Source: JAGOEX01 sp964630905 (GTDB lineage: Bacteria > UBP6 > UBA1177). From it: a stretch of 59,907 bases of DNA. The stretch spans positions 1 to 59,907 of the forward strand of contig CAZVWR010000014.1 in the NCBI GenBank assembly GCA_964630905.1. Reading direction: 5' to 3'. A program made the translations under genes and the position numbers. Below are positions 15,159 through 24,055 of this stretch, piece after piece (position 1 is the first letter of the stretch; the number at the start of each line of letters is the position of its first letter). The notes beneath the pieces were generated by a model that was not told the DNA's origin, did no database searches, and was given only the letters and a program-made list of their open reading frames with translations.

Positions 15159-16319
15159 ATGAATAATTTCTGGCTTACCCTTCCTACTGAAATATTTTTC
15201 GGTAAAGGGCAGATCAGCGTTCTTGGAAAAACCTTAAAAAAAGAGGGTTGTACAAAAGCTCTTCTTGTTTACGGTCACGGAAGCATTAAAAGGAACGGAT
15301 TGTACAATGACACAGTTAAAGAACTGAATTCACACGGCATTCCGTTCGTTGAACTTCAGGGAGTTGACCCCAACCCGAGAATTTCAAGTGTCAGAAAAGG
15401 TGCTGAGCTTTGCAGGGAACACAATGTGGATTTTATAATTGCGGCGGGGGCTGGAAGTGTCATAGACTGCTGCAAAGCCATTGCTGTGGCAAGATATTAC
15501 AGTGGCGATCCCTGGGATTTCTTTATCAGAAAGACTTCCGTGAAAAAAGCTCTGCCGATATGCTCTATTCTCACCCTTGCCGCGACAGGAAGTGAAATGA
15601 ATGGCGGAACTGTAATAACTAACGGGATTACAGGGGAAAAGCTTTCTACCGGAAGCAACAAAATGAAGCCCCGTTTCAGCATTCTTGACCCCGCTTACAC
15701 TTTTACTGTTCCTTCACATCAGACCGCAGCCGGAGTTGCTGATATCATGAGCCATGTATTTGAACAGTACTTCAGTTATCCTGAAGCTTATCTTCAGGAT
15801 AGAATGTCAGAAGCAGTGCTTAAAACAGTTATAAAATATGGACCGTTAGCAATAAAAGATCCTGAAAACTATGAAGCACGGGCAAATATCATGTGGGCTG
15901 GAACGATAGGTCTGAACGGACTTCTGGGAATCGGCAAAGACGGCGACTGGGCGACACATCTAATTGAACATGAGCTCAGTGCAAAATATGATATTACTCA
16001 CGGAACAGGACTTGCGATACTGACGCCTCCCTGGATGAGAAAGGTTCTGGACACAGAAAATGCTTCAAAATTCGCTGAATACGGAAGAAATGTCTGGAAC
16101 ACTCTGGAAAAAGACGACATGTCATGTGCCGTTGCGGCAATTGACATGACTGCCGATTTCTTTAAATCCATCGGAATTCCTTCAAAGTTATCAGAACTTG
16201 GAATTGACAGTTCAAGATTTGAGGAAATGGCTGTATCTGCCTTAAAATATTCAAAAATAGGAAGATTTAAGAGCCTTTCAAAAGAAGATATAATCGATAT
16301 ATATAACGCGGCTCTTTAA
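15159..16319 (+). CDS. iron-containing (group III) alcohol dehydrogenase
   Basis: This 386-residue oxidoreductase resembles butanol dehydrogenase/YqhD-type enzymes. Motifs are the N-terminal LPTEIFFGKGQI, the NAD(P)-binding AAGAGSVIDCCKAIA (GGGSxxD-like, here Ala-Gly-Ala-Gly-Ser-Val-Ile-Asp) and TLAATGSEMNGGTVI. Metal ligands lie in GVADIMSHVFEQYF (Asp, His) and HLIEHELSAKYDITHGTGLAIL (two His). It reduces an aldehyde or ketone, or oxidises an alcohol; the natural substrate and the choice of NADH or NADPH are not evident. GCGGAGG precedes the ATG. The end overlaps the convergent class II aldolase-like gene by 4 bases. It might detoxify aldehydes made in fermentation. Confidence 0.93.
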   Translation: MNNFWLTLPTEIFFGKGQISVLGKTLKKEGCTKALLVYGHGSIKRNGLYNDTVKELNSHGIPFVELQGVDPNPRISSVRKGAELCREHNVDFIIAAGAGSVIDCCKAIAVARYYSGDPWDFFIRKTSVKKALPICSILTLAATGSEMNGGTVITNGITGEKLSTGSNKMKPRFSILDPAYTFTVPSHQTAAGVADIMSHVFEQYFSYPEAYLQDRMSEAVLKTVIKYGPLAIKDPENYEARANIMWAGTIGLNGLLGIGKDGDWATHLIEHELSAKYDITHGTGLAILTPPWMRKVLDTENASKFAEYGRNVWNTLEKDDMSCAVAAIDMTADFFKSIGIPSKLSELGIDSSRFEEMAVSALKYSKIGRFKSLSKEDIIDIYNAAL

Positions 16320-17005
16320 AGATATTTCTCAATATACCTTTTTGCGCACAGTGACTCAAGTTTCCAGATACTTTTCAGCGGTCCGTTAAAGTCAAAGGAA
16401 TCAACTGCAAAAACTCCGTGAGAATAAACTGTTACAATATTGAACTCTTTAAAATAGAGCGGTACGGTATGAACTATCCCGCTTTCTCCTCCTCCGACAT
16501 CTCCTCCAACTATCGGGACACCGAACATCGTTCCGTTAATTCCCTTTATCAATGAATAAACTACTGTGAAAAAAGGATGTGCATGAAGAACACATGTTGA
16601 ATTAGTCTCTTTGACTATCTTCAAATGTGCCGGCAGTTCGCTTGACGGATTCAACCCGTTTAGCGCCTTTCCTTCAAGATCGCAGTATGCTATTGAATTT
16701 TCGAGGTTTTTAAGATTTGAACCTGTGGTTGAAATATAAAGGATATTGTCAAAAACAGTTGAAACATTGCCGAAAACAGTTTTGGTAAAACCCATTTCTG
16801 AAACTGCTCTGCCTGCTTCAATTAAGGCCAGTTCCGACTCTTTTTCTGTCTGAAAAGGTCCCTGCGCAAGATCAGGAATTTTCGAAACATTACCTTGTTC
16901 TTTAATTATTTTAAGCACTTCTTTCTTTATTGAAGAGTCGCCTGTTAAAGCATATTCAGCAAGAACTTTTGCCTGTTTGAGTTTCGGGTCTATTAAATAT
17001 GCCAA
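16316..17005 (-). CDS. class II aldolase/adducin-family protein
   Basis: This 229-residue protein has the fold of L-fuculose-phosphate aldolase and relatives. Signs are AGRAVSEMGFTKTVFGNVS, ISTTGSNL, a Ser-Ser-Glu-Leu-Pro-Ala-His segment with the usual acid/His pair, CVLHAHPFFTVVYSL with two metal-binding His, and VYSHGVFAVDSF with the third. It probably uses Zn(II) to cleave or epimerise a sugar phosphate or similar compound; the substrate is not evident. The first 60 residues are an unusual Lys-rich helical lead. It lies 9 bases after trxB in the same direction. The 4-base overlap with the alcohol dehydrogenase is tail to tail. Confidence 0.85.
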   Translation of the reverse strand: MAYLIDPKLKQAKVLAEYALTGDSSIKKEVLKIIKEQGNVSKIPDLAQGPFQTEKESELALIEAGRAVSEMGFTKTVFGNVSTVFDNILYISTTGSNLKNLENSIAYCDLEGKALNGLNPSSELPAHLKIVKETNSTCVLHAHPFFTVVYSLIKGINGTMFGVPIVGGDVGGGESGIVHTVPLYFKEFNIVTVYSHGVFAVDSFDFNGPLKSIWKLESLCAKRYIEKYL

Positions 17006-17014
17006 TCGTAAACT

Positions 17015-17944
17015 CTACTTTTTAGCTGATGAAATAAAATGTTCAGCAGCAGTTGCCGCAGTTGCACCGTCACCCACAGCTGTTGCGACCTGATTTACAA
17101 GTTTCTGGATCACATCGCCTGCCGCAAAGAACCCTTCAACATTTGTTTGCATCCTGTAATCAGCTTTAATCCTGCCATCTTCAGCGAGTTCAACAAAATG
17201 TCTAACCGGATCAACTTTGGGAATGTATCCGAGGAATACAAATACGCCGTCAACATTGACTACCGACCTTTCTCCGGTCTTAACATTCTTCACAACAACT
17301 CTTTCAACAAAATTGCTCCCTTCTATCTTTTCAGCAACACTGTCAAGAACAAACTTTATCTTCGGATTGTTTTTCACCTCTTCCTGAATTATCTTTTCAG
17401 CCCGGAACTCCTGTCTACGGTGAATTATTGTAACTTCATCAGCAAATTTTGTAAGATAAAGGGCCTCTTTCAATGCACTGTCTCCGCCACCTAAAACGGC
17501 GACTTTAAGTCCGCGGTAAAACGCCGCATCACAGACAGCACAGTAACTTACTCCCCTGCCGGCAAACTCTTTTTCACCTTCTATGTCTGCAAGTCTTGGA
17601 ACAGATCCGGCCGCATAAATAACTGTTTTTGCCAAGATATTTTCACTGCCGGCAAGGTTGATCACAAAATTACCGTCAATGAGTTTGTCTATTTTTGTGA
17701 CTTCTCCCATTTGAAATTCACACCCGAAGCCGGTTGCCTGCTTAAGCATTCTTTCTGAAAGATCAGCTCCCGAAACCGACAGTTCACCCGGCCAGTTGTC
17801 CAGTTTGTCAGTCAGAGCCATCAGACCCCCTGCAACCCCTTTTTCGATCATGACAGTCTTAAGCATCGCCCTCGAAGCGTATATCCCCGCTGTCATTCCT
17901 GCCGGACCTGCACCGATAATCGCCACATCATAAACTGCACTCAT
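17015..17944 (-). CDS. trxB: thioredoxin reductase (NADPH)
   Basis: This 309-residue flavoprotein moves electrons from NADPH through FAD and a Cys pair to thioredoxin. The FAD-binding IIGAGPAGMTAGIYASRA is at the start, the redox-active CAVC is in GVSYCAVCDAAFYRG, NADPH binding is in VAVLGGGDSALKEALYLT, and the C-terminal FAD contact is EGFFAAGDV. I start it at ATG 17944 because AGGAGG lies six bases upstream. An upstream in-frame ATG at 17971 lies before the likely transcription start. It is an important thiol-redox enzyme for an anaerobe and fits the oxygen-defence genes elsewhere in the window. It probably forms an operon with the class II aldolase-like gene. Confidence 0.95.
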   Translation of the reverse strand: MSAVYDVAIIGAGPAGMTAGIYASRAMLKTVMIEKGVAGGLMALTDKLDNWPGELSVSGADLSERMLKQATGFGCEFQMGEVTKIDKLIDGNFVINLAGSENILAKTVIYAAGSVPRLADIEGEKEFAGRGVSYCAVCDAAFYRGLKVAVLGGGDSALKEALYLTKFADEVTIIHRRQEFRAEKIIQEEVKNNPKIKFVLDSVAEKIEGSNFVERVVVKNVKTGERSVVNVDGVFVFLGYIPKVDPVRHFVELAEDGRIKADYRMQTNVEGFFAAGDVIQKLVNQVATAVGDGATAATAAEHFISSAKK

Positions 17945-17974
17945 ATTCATCCTCCTGAAAAACATGCTCACTGT

Positions 17975-18002
17975 AGAATAAGCACAATGAAAAAAGAGTC
18001 AA
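17975..18002 (-). promoter_or_regulatory. probable trxB promoter
   Basis: On the minus strand TTGACT (18002-17997), 16 bases, TATTCT (17980-17975), then about 24 bases to the chosen trxB ribosome binding site and ATG. It is the only space between trxB and the porin gene. Confidence 0.4.
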
Positions 18003-18003
18003 C

Positions 18004-19224
18004 TTAGAATTTTACTTCAAAATTGAGTTGAACTGAATCTATCGGCTGATTATAAACACCATCTGTGGTTTTAAGGGTCTGTCTTGAGTAAAGAACATCA
18101 AAAGTCACATCATTCCAGATGGCGGCTTTGACTGCAAGATCATACGAAACGATACCTGTTCTCCCATAATAGAATGTGCCATCCGCAAAAGAATCAAGAT
18201 AGGCATCTCTGTCTACATGTCTTGATCTGAATTCAAAACAGTAGTCACCCGGTTTTTTCATTTTTTCGCTTGAGATCTTTATTCCGTAGATATATGCGTA
18301 TCTCTCTTCAACATCTTTGGCAACATTTGAGTAGAACTGTCCAAAAAGAGTGATCATGAAGTATTTGTGTGCTGTGTATGAAAAATCAGCATCAACCCCC
18401 AACACATTGTAATCATACATATATTTGTCTTCGAGAGAAACAGAGTTCGAGTACGAGTATGAATAATCCGTGTCTGAACCTGCTCTTGACTGGGTAAGCT
18501 TCTTATCAAGGTTTATTGTATCTGAATAACTTAAGGCGGCATTAAATTTCACCCCTGCCATATCAAGTCCAGCCCCAAGCTGAAAAACTGCCATAAAAGG
18601 GTCATCGGGTTCTACCTTGTATTCTTCAAGGACATGCAGAGCTCCGCTTCCGAAAATATTAAATTTCCCGAAATCGTATTTAAAACTTAATGCGGCGCCT
18701 TCAGGATTGACATCGTTATCCCACACCATCTGACTTCCGCCGGCCTTGAAAAGCGGATTTTTGAATTTCCCTGTGAGAAGCGATATCCACTTATAATACG
18801 GATGGACTTCAATATATGCCAGATCAAGGAATATCGGTTTTGACGATGCCTGCCCTTTCATCGTTTCATTTGAAGAAACAGGTGTTTCAGCTCCCGATGC
18901 AAGCCCGAAACCTGCTTTGAAATAATCAACAGGTCTGAAAACAAATCCCAGTTTTGCCTCGAACACCCCCCTGTGACGGGTGTCGTGACCTGATCTGTCT
19001 ATTTTCGCTTTTTTTTCAAATTCATATCTTGTTTTTATTTTCCCGTTCAGAGAGAACATATCGAGAATATTTTTCTCTTTCTTCAAGTCCTCTTTAAGTT
19101 CTTTCTTGATCTCGTCTTTCAATTCATTTTTAAGTTTCTCGCGCTCTTCTGTGCTTATTTCGGCAATTAATGTGCATGAGAAGAAAACAACCATTAAAAC
19201 AAAAAATAACTTTTTTAACATCAC
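18004..19224 (-). CDS. outer-membrane porin-like protein
   Basis: This 406-residue protein has a signal peptide (MMLKKLFFVLMVVFFSCTLIA), then a Lys/Glu-rich coiled coil of about 35 residues (EREKLKNELKDEIKKELKED). A long run of amphipathic beta-strands follows, ending in the aromatic-terminated strand VQLNFEVKF typical of outer-membrane barrels. Alternating strands such as AALSFKYDFGKFNIFGSG and DLAVKAAIWNDVTFDVLYS, joined by short turns and acidic loops, fit a 16-stranded porin of the putative-porin (Porin_5-like) kind. The coiled coil could trimerise the protein or tether it to peptidoglycan. It is probably a general or anion/oligosaccharide porin. It appears to be a single gene, with about 124 untranslated bases upstream. 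Confidence 0.85.
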   Translation of the reverse strand: MMLKKLFFVLMVVFFSCTLIAEISTEEREKLKNELKDEIKKELKEDLKKEKNILDMFSLNGKIKTRYEFEKKAKIDRSGHDTRHRGVFEAKLGFVFRPVDYFKAGFGLASGAETPVSSNETMKGQASSKPIFLDLAYIEVHPYYKWISLLTGKFKNPLFKAGGSQMVWDNDVNPEGAALSFKYDFGKFNIFGSGALHVLEEYKVEPDDPFMAVFQLGAGLDMAGVKFNAALSYSDTINLDKKLTQSRAGSDTDYSYSYSNSVSLEDKYMYDYNVLGVDADFSYTAHKYFMITLFGQFYSNVAKDVEERYAYIYGIKISSEKMKKPGDYCFEFRSRHVDRDAYLDSFADGTFYYGRTGIVSYDLAVKAAIWNDVTFDVLYSRQTLKTTDGVYNQPIDSVQLNFEVKF

Positions 19225-19348
19225 ATGCTCCGTTTAACAAAAAACAAATACTTTTCTCACATTAATTTTTTTAACGGAATACGCAATGGCATCTGAAAGA
19301 ATTAACAGACTTTTAACAATTGGAAAAGATTTGAGAAAAATTTCTGAT

Positions 19349-20851
19349 CTATGAAGCGCCTGTACCGGGCTTATATTCTTCAAACTCCCACTTGAAGTTA
19401 TCAATAAGAACCATTGAATCAAGAGCATGATCGCCAAGATCCCAGATTGCAAGACGGAGAGTTATTACTTCGCCTCCCACAACATTTCCTCTTGTAACAA
19501 GCCAGCTTGTACCTCCACTTGATTCGAAACCAGTCCCCTGAAGTTCTTCAGTTCCTATGCAGGAAGTTACACCTTTACTCGGCACATTTACACACTGTTT
19601 AAAAAGACCTGCCGGAGCGAGATTTATACCTACAGGATTTCCGAGTGAATCTCTTCCAAGATTTTTATCTGCAGGGTTCTGGTACTCAGGGTCAGCACTT
19701 GTATGTGTCGAATCGAGAAGAGCAACAAAAAAATCGTTGAACTGGCTGCATATGTAATTGGGGTATTCAATTGTCAAAAAATAAAGATTAAAACTGAATG
19801 ATTTTGCTGCTTTGGGAGCCCTTATCCTCAACTTGAACATAACCGGATCATTCGTATTTCCAGTAGTACCTGTCGATCCGCCACACGAGGGAGATGACGG
19901 ATATTTGTTGCCGTTAGCACCGTACCAGTCACTTGGCGGTGGACTTGAAACATTCTGATTAAAAGTTCCCTGCGGAAGAGGATTCCCCACCTTGCCCGAT
20001 GTCATTGCAAGCATTTGTGATCCAAGAGGCGGTTTTATCACATTGCCAAGTGCATTCAGCAGGCCATTGCTGTCCATACTGGCTCCGAAACTACCATCCG
20101 GTTTTAAAATCTCTGCACTGATGACACCCCATCCGCTTGACGGATCATCTGTTGCAGTTTTGCAAAGACCAATCGCCTTTGCATAATCCATCGGTTCCTT
20201 TGTTGCTCCGTTCAATGAACTGTCACATTCATAAAGCTGTGCATTTTCTGTTTCATCATAAGAGCAGAAATGGATTGCGGCATCCCATGCCTCTTTCGGA
20301 TCAGGACAGTCCTTTACAGATTCACAGCAGTCCTGACAGCTTGAAACTCCATCACCGTCAATATCTGTCCCGTTATCTTCCATACCGTCACAATCATTAT
20401 CAATACCGTCACTGCAAAGTTCTCCCATCTCAACTTCAGGCAGAACTTCCCCTTCACAAGGACCCCACGTGTGATCACTTTTACAGGTCCTAATTCCTGC
20501 CTTGCATGGACCGATGTCTTCAGTGATTGGAGATCCCTGATAATTGCACTTCTGCGTCTGTTCCGGAGTGCAGTCTCCTGTTGTGGAACCTGTGTTTCCT
20601 GAATTTCCTGAATTTCCTGAATCACCACTGTCTCCATCATCTCCTGAATCGGAGTCGTCCGGAAGGATTCCTGAATCACCGTCCTGTTCACACTTATATG
20701 TTGAAAGATTACATTCAAAACCTACAGGACAGTCTTTATTTGAAAGGCATTCCTTTTTGTTTCCGCTTTCAGTTTCATCGTCTTCACCTCCGCAGTTTGT
20801 AAGAATGATCGCAAATGACAGAATAAAAGCGACAATTAATAATCTTTTCAT
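19349..20851 (-). CDS. lipoprotein with MopE-like motif and a C-terminal domain shared with the 43064 lipoprotein
   Basis: This 500-residue protein has a lipobox ending in C20 (ILTNC). It then has a Cys-rich EB-like module (CLSNKDCPVGFECNLSTYKCE), a short Asp/Asn-Ser/Thr-Gly tripeptide tract (about 68-88), Cys-rich segments, and CSDGIDNDCDG, the MopE-type metal-binding motif. The C-terminal 280 residues resemble a choice-of-anchor-L-type surface domain, with FNDFFVALLDS and LRLAIWDLGDHALDS. The lipoprotein at 43064-44443 has the same domain (FNDFFVALLDS, LRLALWDSADQVLDS), so the two are paralogues. It is probably displayed at the cell surface and might bind a polymer or metal. ATG 20851 follows GGGAGAGAAAA; a longer frame exists upstream but lacks a signal peptide. 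Confidence 0.8.
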   Translation of the reverse strand: MKRLLIVAFILSFAIILTNCGGEDDETESGNKKECLSNKDCPVGFECNLSTYKCEQDGDSGILPDDSDSGDDGDSGDSGNSGNSGNTGSTTGDCTPEQTQKCNYQGSPITEDIGPCKAGIRTCKSDHTWGPCEGEVLPEVEMGELCSDGIDNDCDGMEDNGTDIDGDGVSSCQDCCESVKDCPDPKEAWDAAIHFCSYDETENAQLYECDSSLNGATKEPMDYAKAIGLCKTATDDPSSGWGVISAEILKPDGSFGASMDSNGLLNALGNVIKPPLGSQMLAMTSGKVGNPLPQGTFNQNVSSPPPSDWYGANGNKYPSSPSCGGSTGTTGNTNDPVMFKLRIRAPKAAKSFSFNLYFLTIEYPNYICSQFNDFFVALLDSTHTSADPEYQNPADKNLGRDSLGNPVGINLAPAGLFKQCVNVPSKGVTSCIGTEELQGTGFESSGGTSWLVTRGNVVGGEVITLRLAIWDLGDHALDSMVLIDNFKWEFEEYKPGTGAS

Positions 20852-20901
20852 TTTTCTCTCCCTGCATAAAAAAACAACACCTGTAATATTATTCACAATT
20901 T

Positions 20902-21576
20902 TCAGATATAATCAAGGGGATCTTGAACGCCTGCTTTACTGAAACCTTCAAGACGGAGCCTGCAACTATCACATTTACCACAGCTCAAACCGTTCGGAGA
21001 TGGATTGTAGCAACTGTGAGTCATTGAATAATCAACCCCCAGCGAGATACCCAGTTGAATTATCTCTTTTTTTGACATGTCAATTAACGGAGCTTCAACA
21101 ATTATAGACGATTCGACCCCTTTTTTTGTTCCGACCACTATGGTTTCATTGAATTTTCTGATAAATTCAGGCCTGCAATCAGGATAACCTGAGTAATCAA
21201 CAGAATTAACACCTATAAAAATCACAGGGGCATCTATCGTTTCGGCAAATCCTGATGCTATTGAAAGAAATATAAGATTTCTTGAAGGAACATATGTTGA
21301 AGGAATCCCTTTATCCTGATTTTGAGGTATTTCGATACCGCTGTTCAGCAGAGAGCAGTTAGAAAAAACGGACAGGTCGATGCTGAAAACAGCGGATTTA
21401 TTCCAAAGACCGTATTTTCTGAGTGTAGCAGATGCCTTTTCGACTTCTATCGAATGACGCTGGCCATACGAAAAAGTCAAGGGAGTAACATCAAAACCTT
21501 TTGAAATTGCATAGGCAAGCACTGTTGTGGAATCAAGTCCACCGCTGAAAAGTACGACTGCTTTTTCACGCATCAT
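20902..21576 (-). CDS. queC: 7-cyano-7-deazaguanine (preQ0) synthase
   Basis: This 224-residue enzyme makes preQ0 from 7-carboxy-7-deazaguanine, ATP and ammonia, on the way to queuosine in tRNA. It has the PP-loop FSGGLDSTT, the conserved FSYGQRHSIE, VPSRNLIFLSIASGFAE, GVNSVDYSGYPDCRPEF, and the zinc ligands in the CYNPSPNGLSCGKCDSCRLR region. The start overlaps the stop of the TonB-like gene (ATGA) and so is translationally coupled. No other queuosine gene is in the window. The link to an envelope operon looks incidental, though it is the last gene of that unit. Confidence 0.95.
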   Translation of the reverse strand: MMREKAVVLFSGGLDSTTVLAYAISKGFDVTPLTFSYGQRHSIEVEKASATLRKYGLWNKSAVFSIDLSVFSNCSLLNSGIEIPQNQDKGIPSTYVPSRNLIFLSIASGFAETIDAPVIFIGVNSVDYSGYPDCRPEFIRKFNETIVVGTKKGVESSIIVEAPLIDMSKKEIIQLGISLGVDYSMTHSCYNPSPNGLSCGKCDSCRLRLEGFSKAGVQDPLDYI

Positions 21577-22619
21577 TCCATACTCACCATAAAACCGAAA
21601 CGGATCTCAAGCATCATATCGCTGTTCAGAAGAACTTCAGGAGGGGGAGAAAAAGGTGATGCCATTTTAAAAGCATTTATTGCTTCTCTATCAAGAAAAT
21701 CTATCCCTGACGACACATCGACTTTAGCACTGATGAGCGTTCCGTTTGAAGAAATGTGAACAATAAGTTTTGTAAACCGGTCCTTCCTTCCGTAGACATG
21801 ACCGCCGGGATCGTTTATCATAAGAACATACGATGGTGTCCAGTGCTGTGAGATCGCCTGCTTAATTTTATTGAAATAAGCTGAATATATAAATTTTTTT
21901 GTGTTAAGAGCAGTTTCTTCACCCTTTTCAATATCTTTGAGAAAATCGTTTGATGGTGTTGTGAGAAGTGGATCGCTTCCGTTAAAATAGGGAAGAAATC
22001 TATCCGGTATCCTGTGACCTCCTATAATTTTTGAACCATCCCTGTCAATAGAATCTTCTGAATTGACAACACCGGCCTTCTCTTTTTCGCCACCACTGAG
22101 ATATTTTCCTTCACTACCGTCAAAACCCTTCATTTCACCTTTTTTAACCTTTTCCTGCTGCATTGCGAGTAATTCATGTTCAGGTCCGTTTATAATTTCT
22201 TCTTTTATCTCTTCTGTTTCACTCTGAACAGATTCAGAAAGTTTTTTTCTGAGTTTTTTATCCCTGACCGTTATGGCATTATCAAAATCAGATCTCGTTT
22301 CTTTTGGAACAGAACTGTCATACTCTGAAAGGAATTTGCTCTTTTCGGGCTTTTTCTGAATTTCAGGTCTTGCAATATCAACAACCTGACCTTTTAAAAG
22401 ATCCTCTTTAATTTTTTCAGGAACAGCTTTTTCAGGGAGAACCTGAGATGAAACATCATTCAGATCATAATATTTTATTGAAACGGTCGAATCATCATCG
22501 GATGACCCGGTATCAATTTCAACCAATAGTAGAATCCCGTGAAAAACGAGCGAACAGATAACGAAAGGAATTAATCCTGTTTTTCCGGAACCATTTCTTC
22601 TGAAATCTCTATAAGCCAT
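21573..22619 (-). CDS. TonB-like energy transducer
   Basis: This 348-residue protein has one transmembrane helix near residues 14-33 (GLIPFVICSLVFHGILLLV). A long Lys/Glu-rich periplasmic spacer follows, rather than the Pro-rich one of classical TonB. The TonB C-terminal domain runs from about 245: IYSAYFNKIKQAISQHW, LIVHISSNGTLISAKVDVSSG, FLDREAINAFKMASPFSPPP. In its family it carries proton-motive energy from ExbB/ExbD to outer-membrane receptors, but neither partner gene is in the window. Its start overlaps the preceding 109-residue gene by 49 bases, and it ends in an ATGA overlap with queC. The GYLS-type spacer and Cys-rich lipoprotein upstream suggest a specialised envelope role such as motility or adhesin export. 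Confidence 0.85.
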   Translation of the reverse strand: MAYRDFRRNGSGKTGLIPFVICSLVFHGILLLVEIDTGSSDDDSTVSIKYYDLNDVSSQVLPEKAVPEKIKEDLLKGQVVDIARPEIQKKPEKSKFLSEYDSSVPKETRSDFDNAITVRDKKLRKKLSESVQSETEEIKEEIINGPEHELLAMQQEKVKKGEMKGFDGSEGKYLSGGEKEKAGVVNSEDSIDRDGSKIIGGHRIPDRFLPYFNGSDPLLTTPSNDFLKDIEKGEETALNTKKFIYSAYFNKIKQAISQHWTPSYVLMINDPGGHVYGRKDRFTKLIVHISSNGTLISAKVDVSSGIDFLDREAINAFKMASPFSPPPEVLLNSDMMLEIRFGFMVSME

Positions 22620-22900
22620 TGTTTGACCGTTTTATTAATAAAATCATGATCATATCCCTTATCAAAGCATTCTTTGGCAAACTTCTCAAATATATGCCCC
22701 AGTTCTGATTGCATGTGGGCAAGTATTTTTGGAATGAACTCTATTTTCCCAGACTTGAAATCGCGTGTATCCCTGAACTGTACCATTGCAAAGCGGTATA
22801 GCAACTCTCTGACCATTGCTAAACCGTTCAATTCGAGTTCACTTCTCAGAAAATCACGGAACAGGGCAAAATAGCTGTCAAGATCAACACTCTGTTCCAT
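22571..22900 (-). CDS. small helical protein of unknown function
   Basis: This 109-residue, all-helical protein has no signal peptide or Cys-rich motif. It begins MEQSVDLDSYFALFRDFL and ends MVPEKQD. The composition (Phe, Leu, Glu, Lys) and absence of hydrophobic spans suggest a soluble cytoplasmic protein. It lies 9 bases after the Cys-rich lipoprotein and its last 49 bases overlap the start of the TonB-like gene in another frame. The two proteins may be made in fixed ratio and act together, for example as a cytoplasmic partner of the TonB N-terminus. I do not recognise a family. The ribosome binding site is weak (AATTCTGCAAA). Confidence 0.65.
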   Translation of the reverse strand: MEQSVDLDSYFALFRDFLRSELELNGLAMVRELLYRFAMVQFRDTRDFKSGKIEFIPKILAHMQSELGHIFEKFAKECFDKGYDHDFINKTVKQWLIEISEEMVPEKQD

Positions 22901-22909
22901 TTTGCAGAA

Positions 22910-23773
22910 TTACTGATTCTCTGCGGGAGCAGGAACATCTTTTGGAGGAACCTGACACTGATCATCAATGAACAGCATTCCTTTAGGACAGCATCTTCCT
23001 TTTCCGCCTTCATGATAACCGGCGGGACAGATAACGCTTTCAACAGCGTCGCTGTATCTTGAACATTTTCCTTCCATGATGAAATTAAATCCTTCTTCAC
23101 AGCAGAGATGTTCAACAAGATGACTTCCGGGATTACAGTTGTCAAGTATTTTAAATGAAGGAATTAGACACATATCGTCATCAGGGATGAAGCCCTGTTC
23201 ACAGCTGCCTGATTTGTTGTACTGGCTGTTTATATTGAATTCACCCAGATAAAGTTCTCCGCCGCGGAAAGCGAGGTCTGTCTTGAAAACAAAGACATTG
23301 TTATTGAACTTACGGTCAACTATCATAATGAAGCTGTAATTGCCGGGCTCTATTTCATATTTTTTTTCCGTGTTGAATTCAAAGACATCAAGTATAGAAG
23401 GATCTCCACCTTTCATAAAGAAAACCATTATATTCCCGCTCGGGTAATTGTTCTTCAGATGTATCTGAGAGACATTTGAAGGTATTTTAAGATCTCTGTT
23501 CGGAGATTCCTTGAATTTATCAAGTCCGTGAGGTGTCCCTTTTTTGAGAACCTCTTTATGCATGTCCATAATAGATTCATTGATAAATTTCTCGTCCTCA
23601 GATTTCAATTCAAATATCTTAACCATTGCCGCAACAGGTTTGTCCTTGTTGTCATTTTTGATCATTTCAATTTTCTTTTCAAGCATAGATGTTTTGTCAT
23701 CTTTTGAATCTGCACTTCCGCAACTTAAAACGAAGATCATACAACATGTTATAATTGCTGATAAAAGTCTCAT
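22910..23773 (-). CDS. Cys-rich lipoprotein of unknown function
   Basis: This 287-residue protein has a signal peptide with a lipobox ending in C18 (IFVLSC). The first 190 residues hold a helical region and a beta domain (QIHLKNNYPSGNIMVFFMKGG, FNNNVFVFKTDLAFRGGELYLGEF). The last 100 residues hold ten Cys in short knuckles: CEQGF, CNPGS, LCCEEGF, ICPAGY and RCCPKGM. These resemble small disulphide-knotted modules of extracellular proteins. A Pro/Ala-rich tail follows. It should be lipid-anchored and exposed outside the inner membrane. It is the first gene of the unit with the 109-residue protein, the TonB-like protein and queC, and has its own promoter. Confidence 0.8.
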   Translation of the reverse strand: MRLLSAIITCCMIFVLSCGSADSKDDKTSMLEKKIEMIKNDNKDKPVAAMVKIFELKSEDEKFINESIMDMHKEVLKKGTPHGLDKFKESPNRDLKIPSNVSQIHLKNNYPSGNIMVFFMKGGDPSILDVFEFNTEKKYEIEPGNYSFIMIVDRKFNNNVFVFKTDLAFRGGELYLGEFNINSQYNKSGSCEQGFIPDDDMCLIPSFKILDNCNPGSHLVEHLCCEEGFNFIMEGKCSRYSDAVESVICPAGYHEGGKGRCCPKGMLFIDDQCQVPPKDVPAPAENQ

Positions 23774-23838
23774 TTCGTCTTCCTCACAAAAAAATTATTA
23801 AAACTCACATTTCACAAAGCGAATCTTTTTCGTGTTAA

Positions 23839-23867
23839 ATGATACAGTCTTATAATTATTAAATCAA
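23839..23867 (-). promoter_or_regulatory. promoter of the Cys-rich lipoprotein/TonB-like/queC unit
   Basis: On the minus strand TTGATT (23867-23862), 17 bases, TATCAT (23844-23839), about 65 bases before the lipoprotein ATG. The match to consensus is good. Confidence 0.55.
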
Positions 23868-23973
23868 CCTTTTTTGCCAATAAATTTATGTAATCTTTTA
23901 TAACGACATCTTATCCGCCAGCTGAATAATGTTTTTTTTGTTTAATATTTTCAATACATTACAATTTTTATGC

Positions 23974-24001
23974 TTGACACATTGATTTAGAGTCATAATA
24001 T
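23974..24001 (+). promoter_or_regulatory. promoter of the sigma region-4 protein gene
   Basis: TTGACA (23974-23979, perfect), 16 bases, TAATAT (23996-24001), about 55 bases before ATG 24056. A shorter-spaced CATAAT overlaps the -10. Between promoter and gene TGTGT (about 24022) can pair with ACACA just before the AGGAGG site, a weak hairpin next to the ribosome binding site. Confidence 0.5.
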
Positions 24002-24055
24002 CGTTCTGCAATTGGCGGTCATGTGTGAAACATATGGTGACACAGGAGGAAGCAA

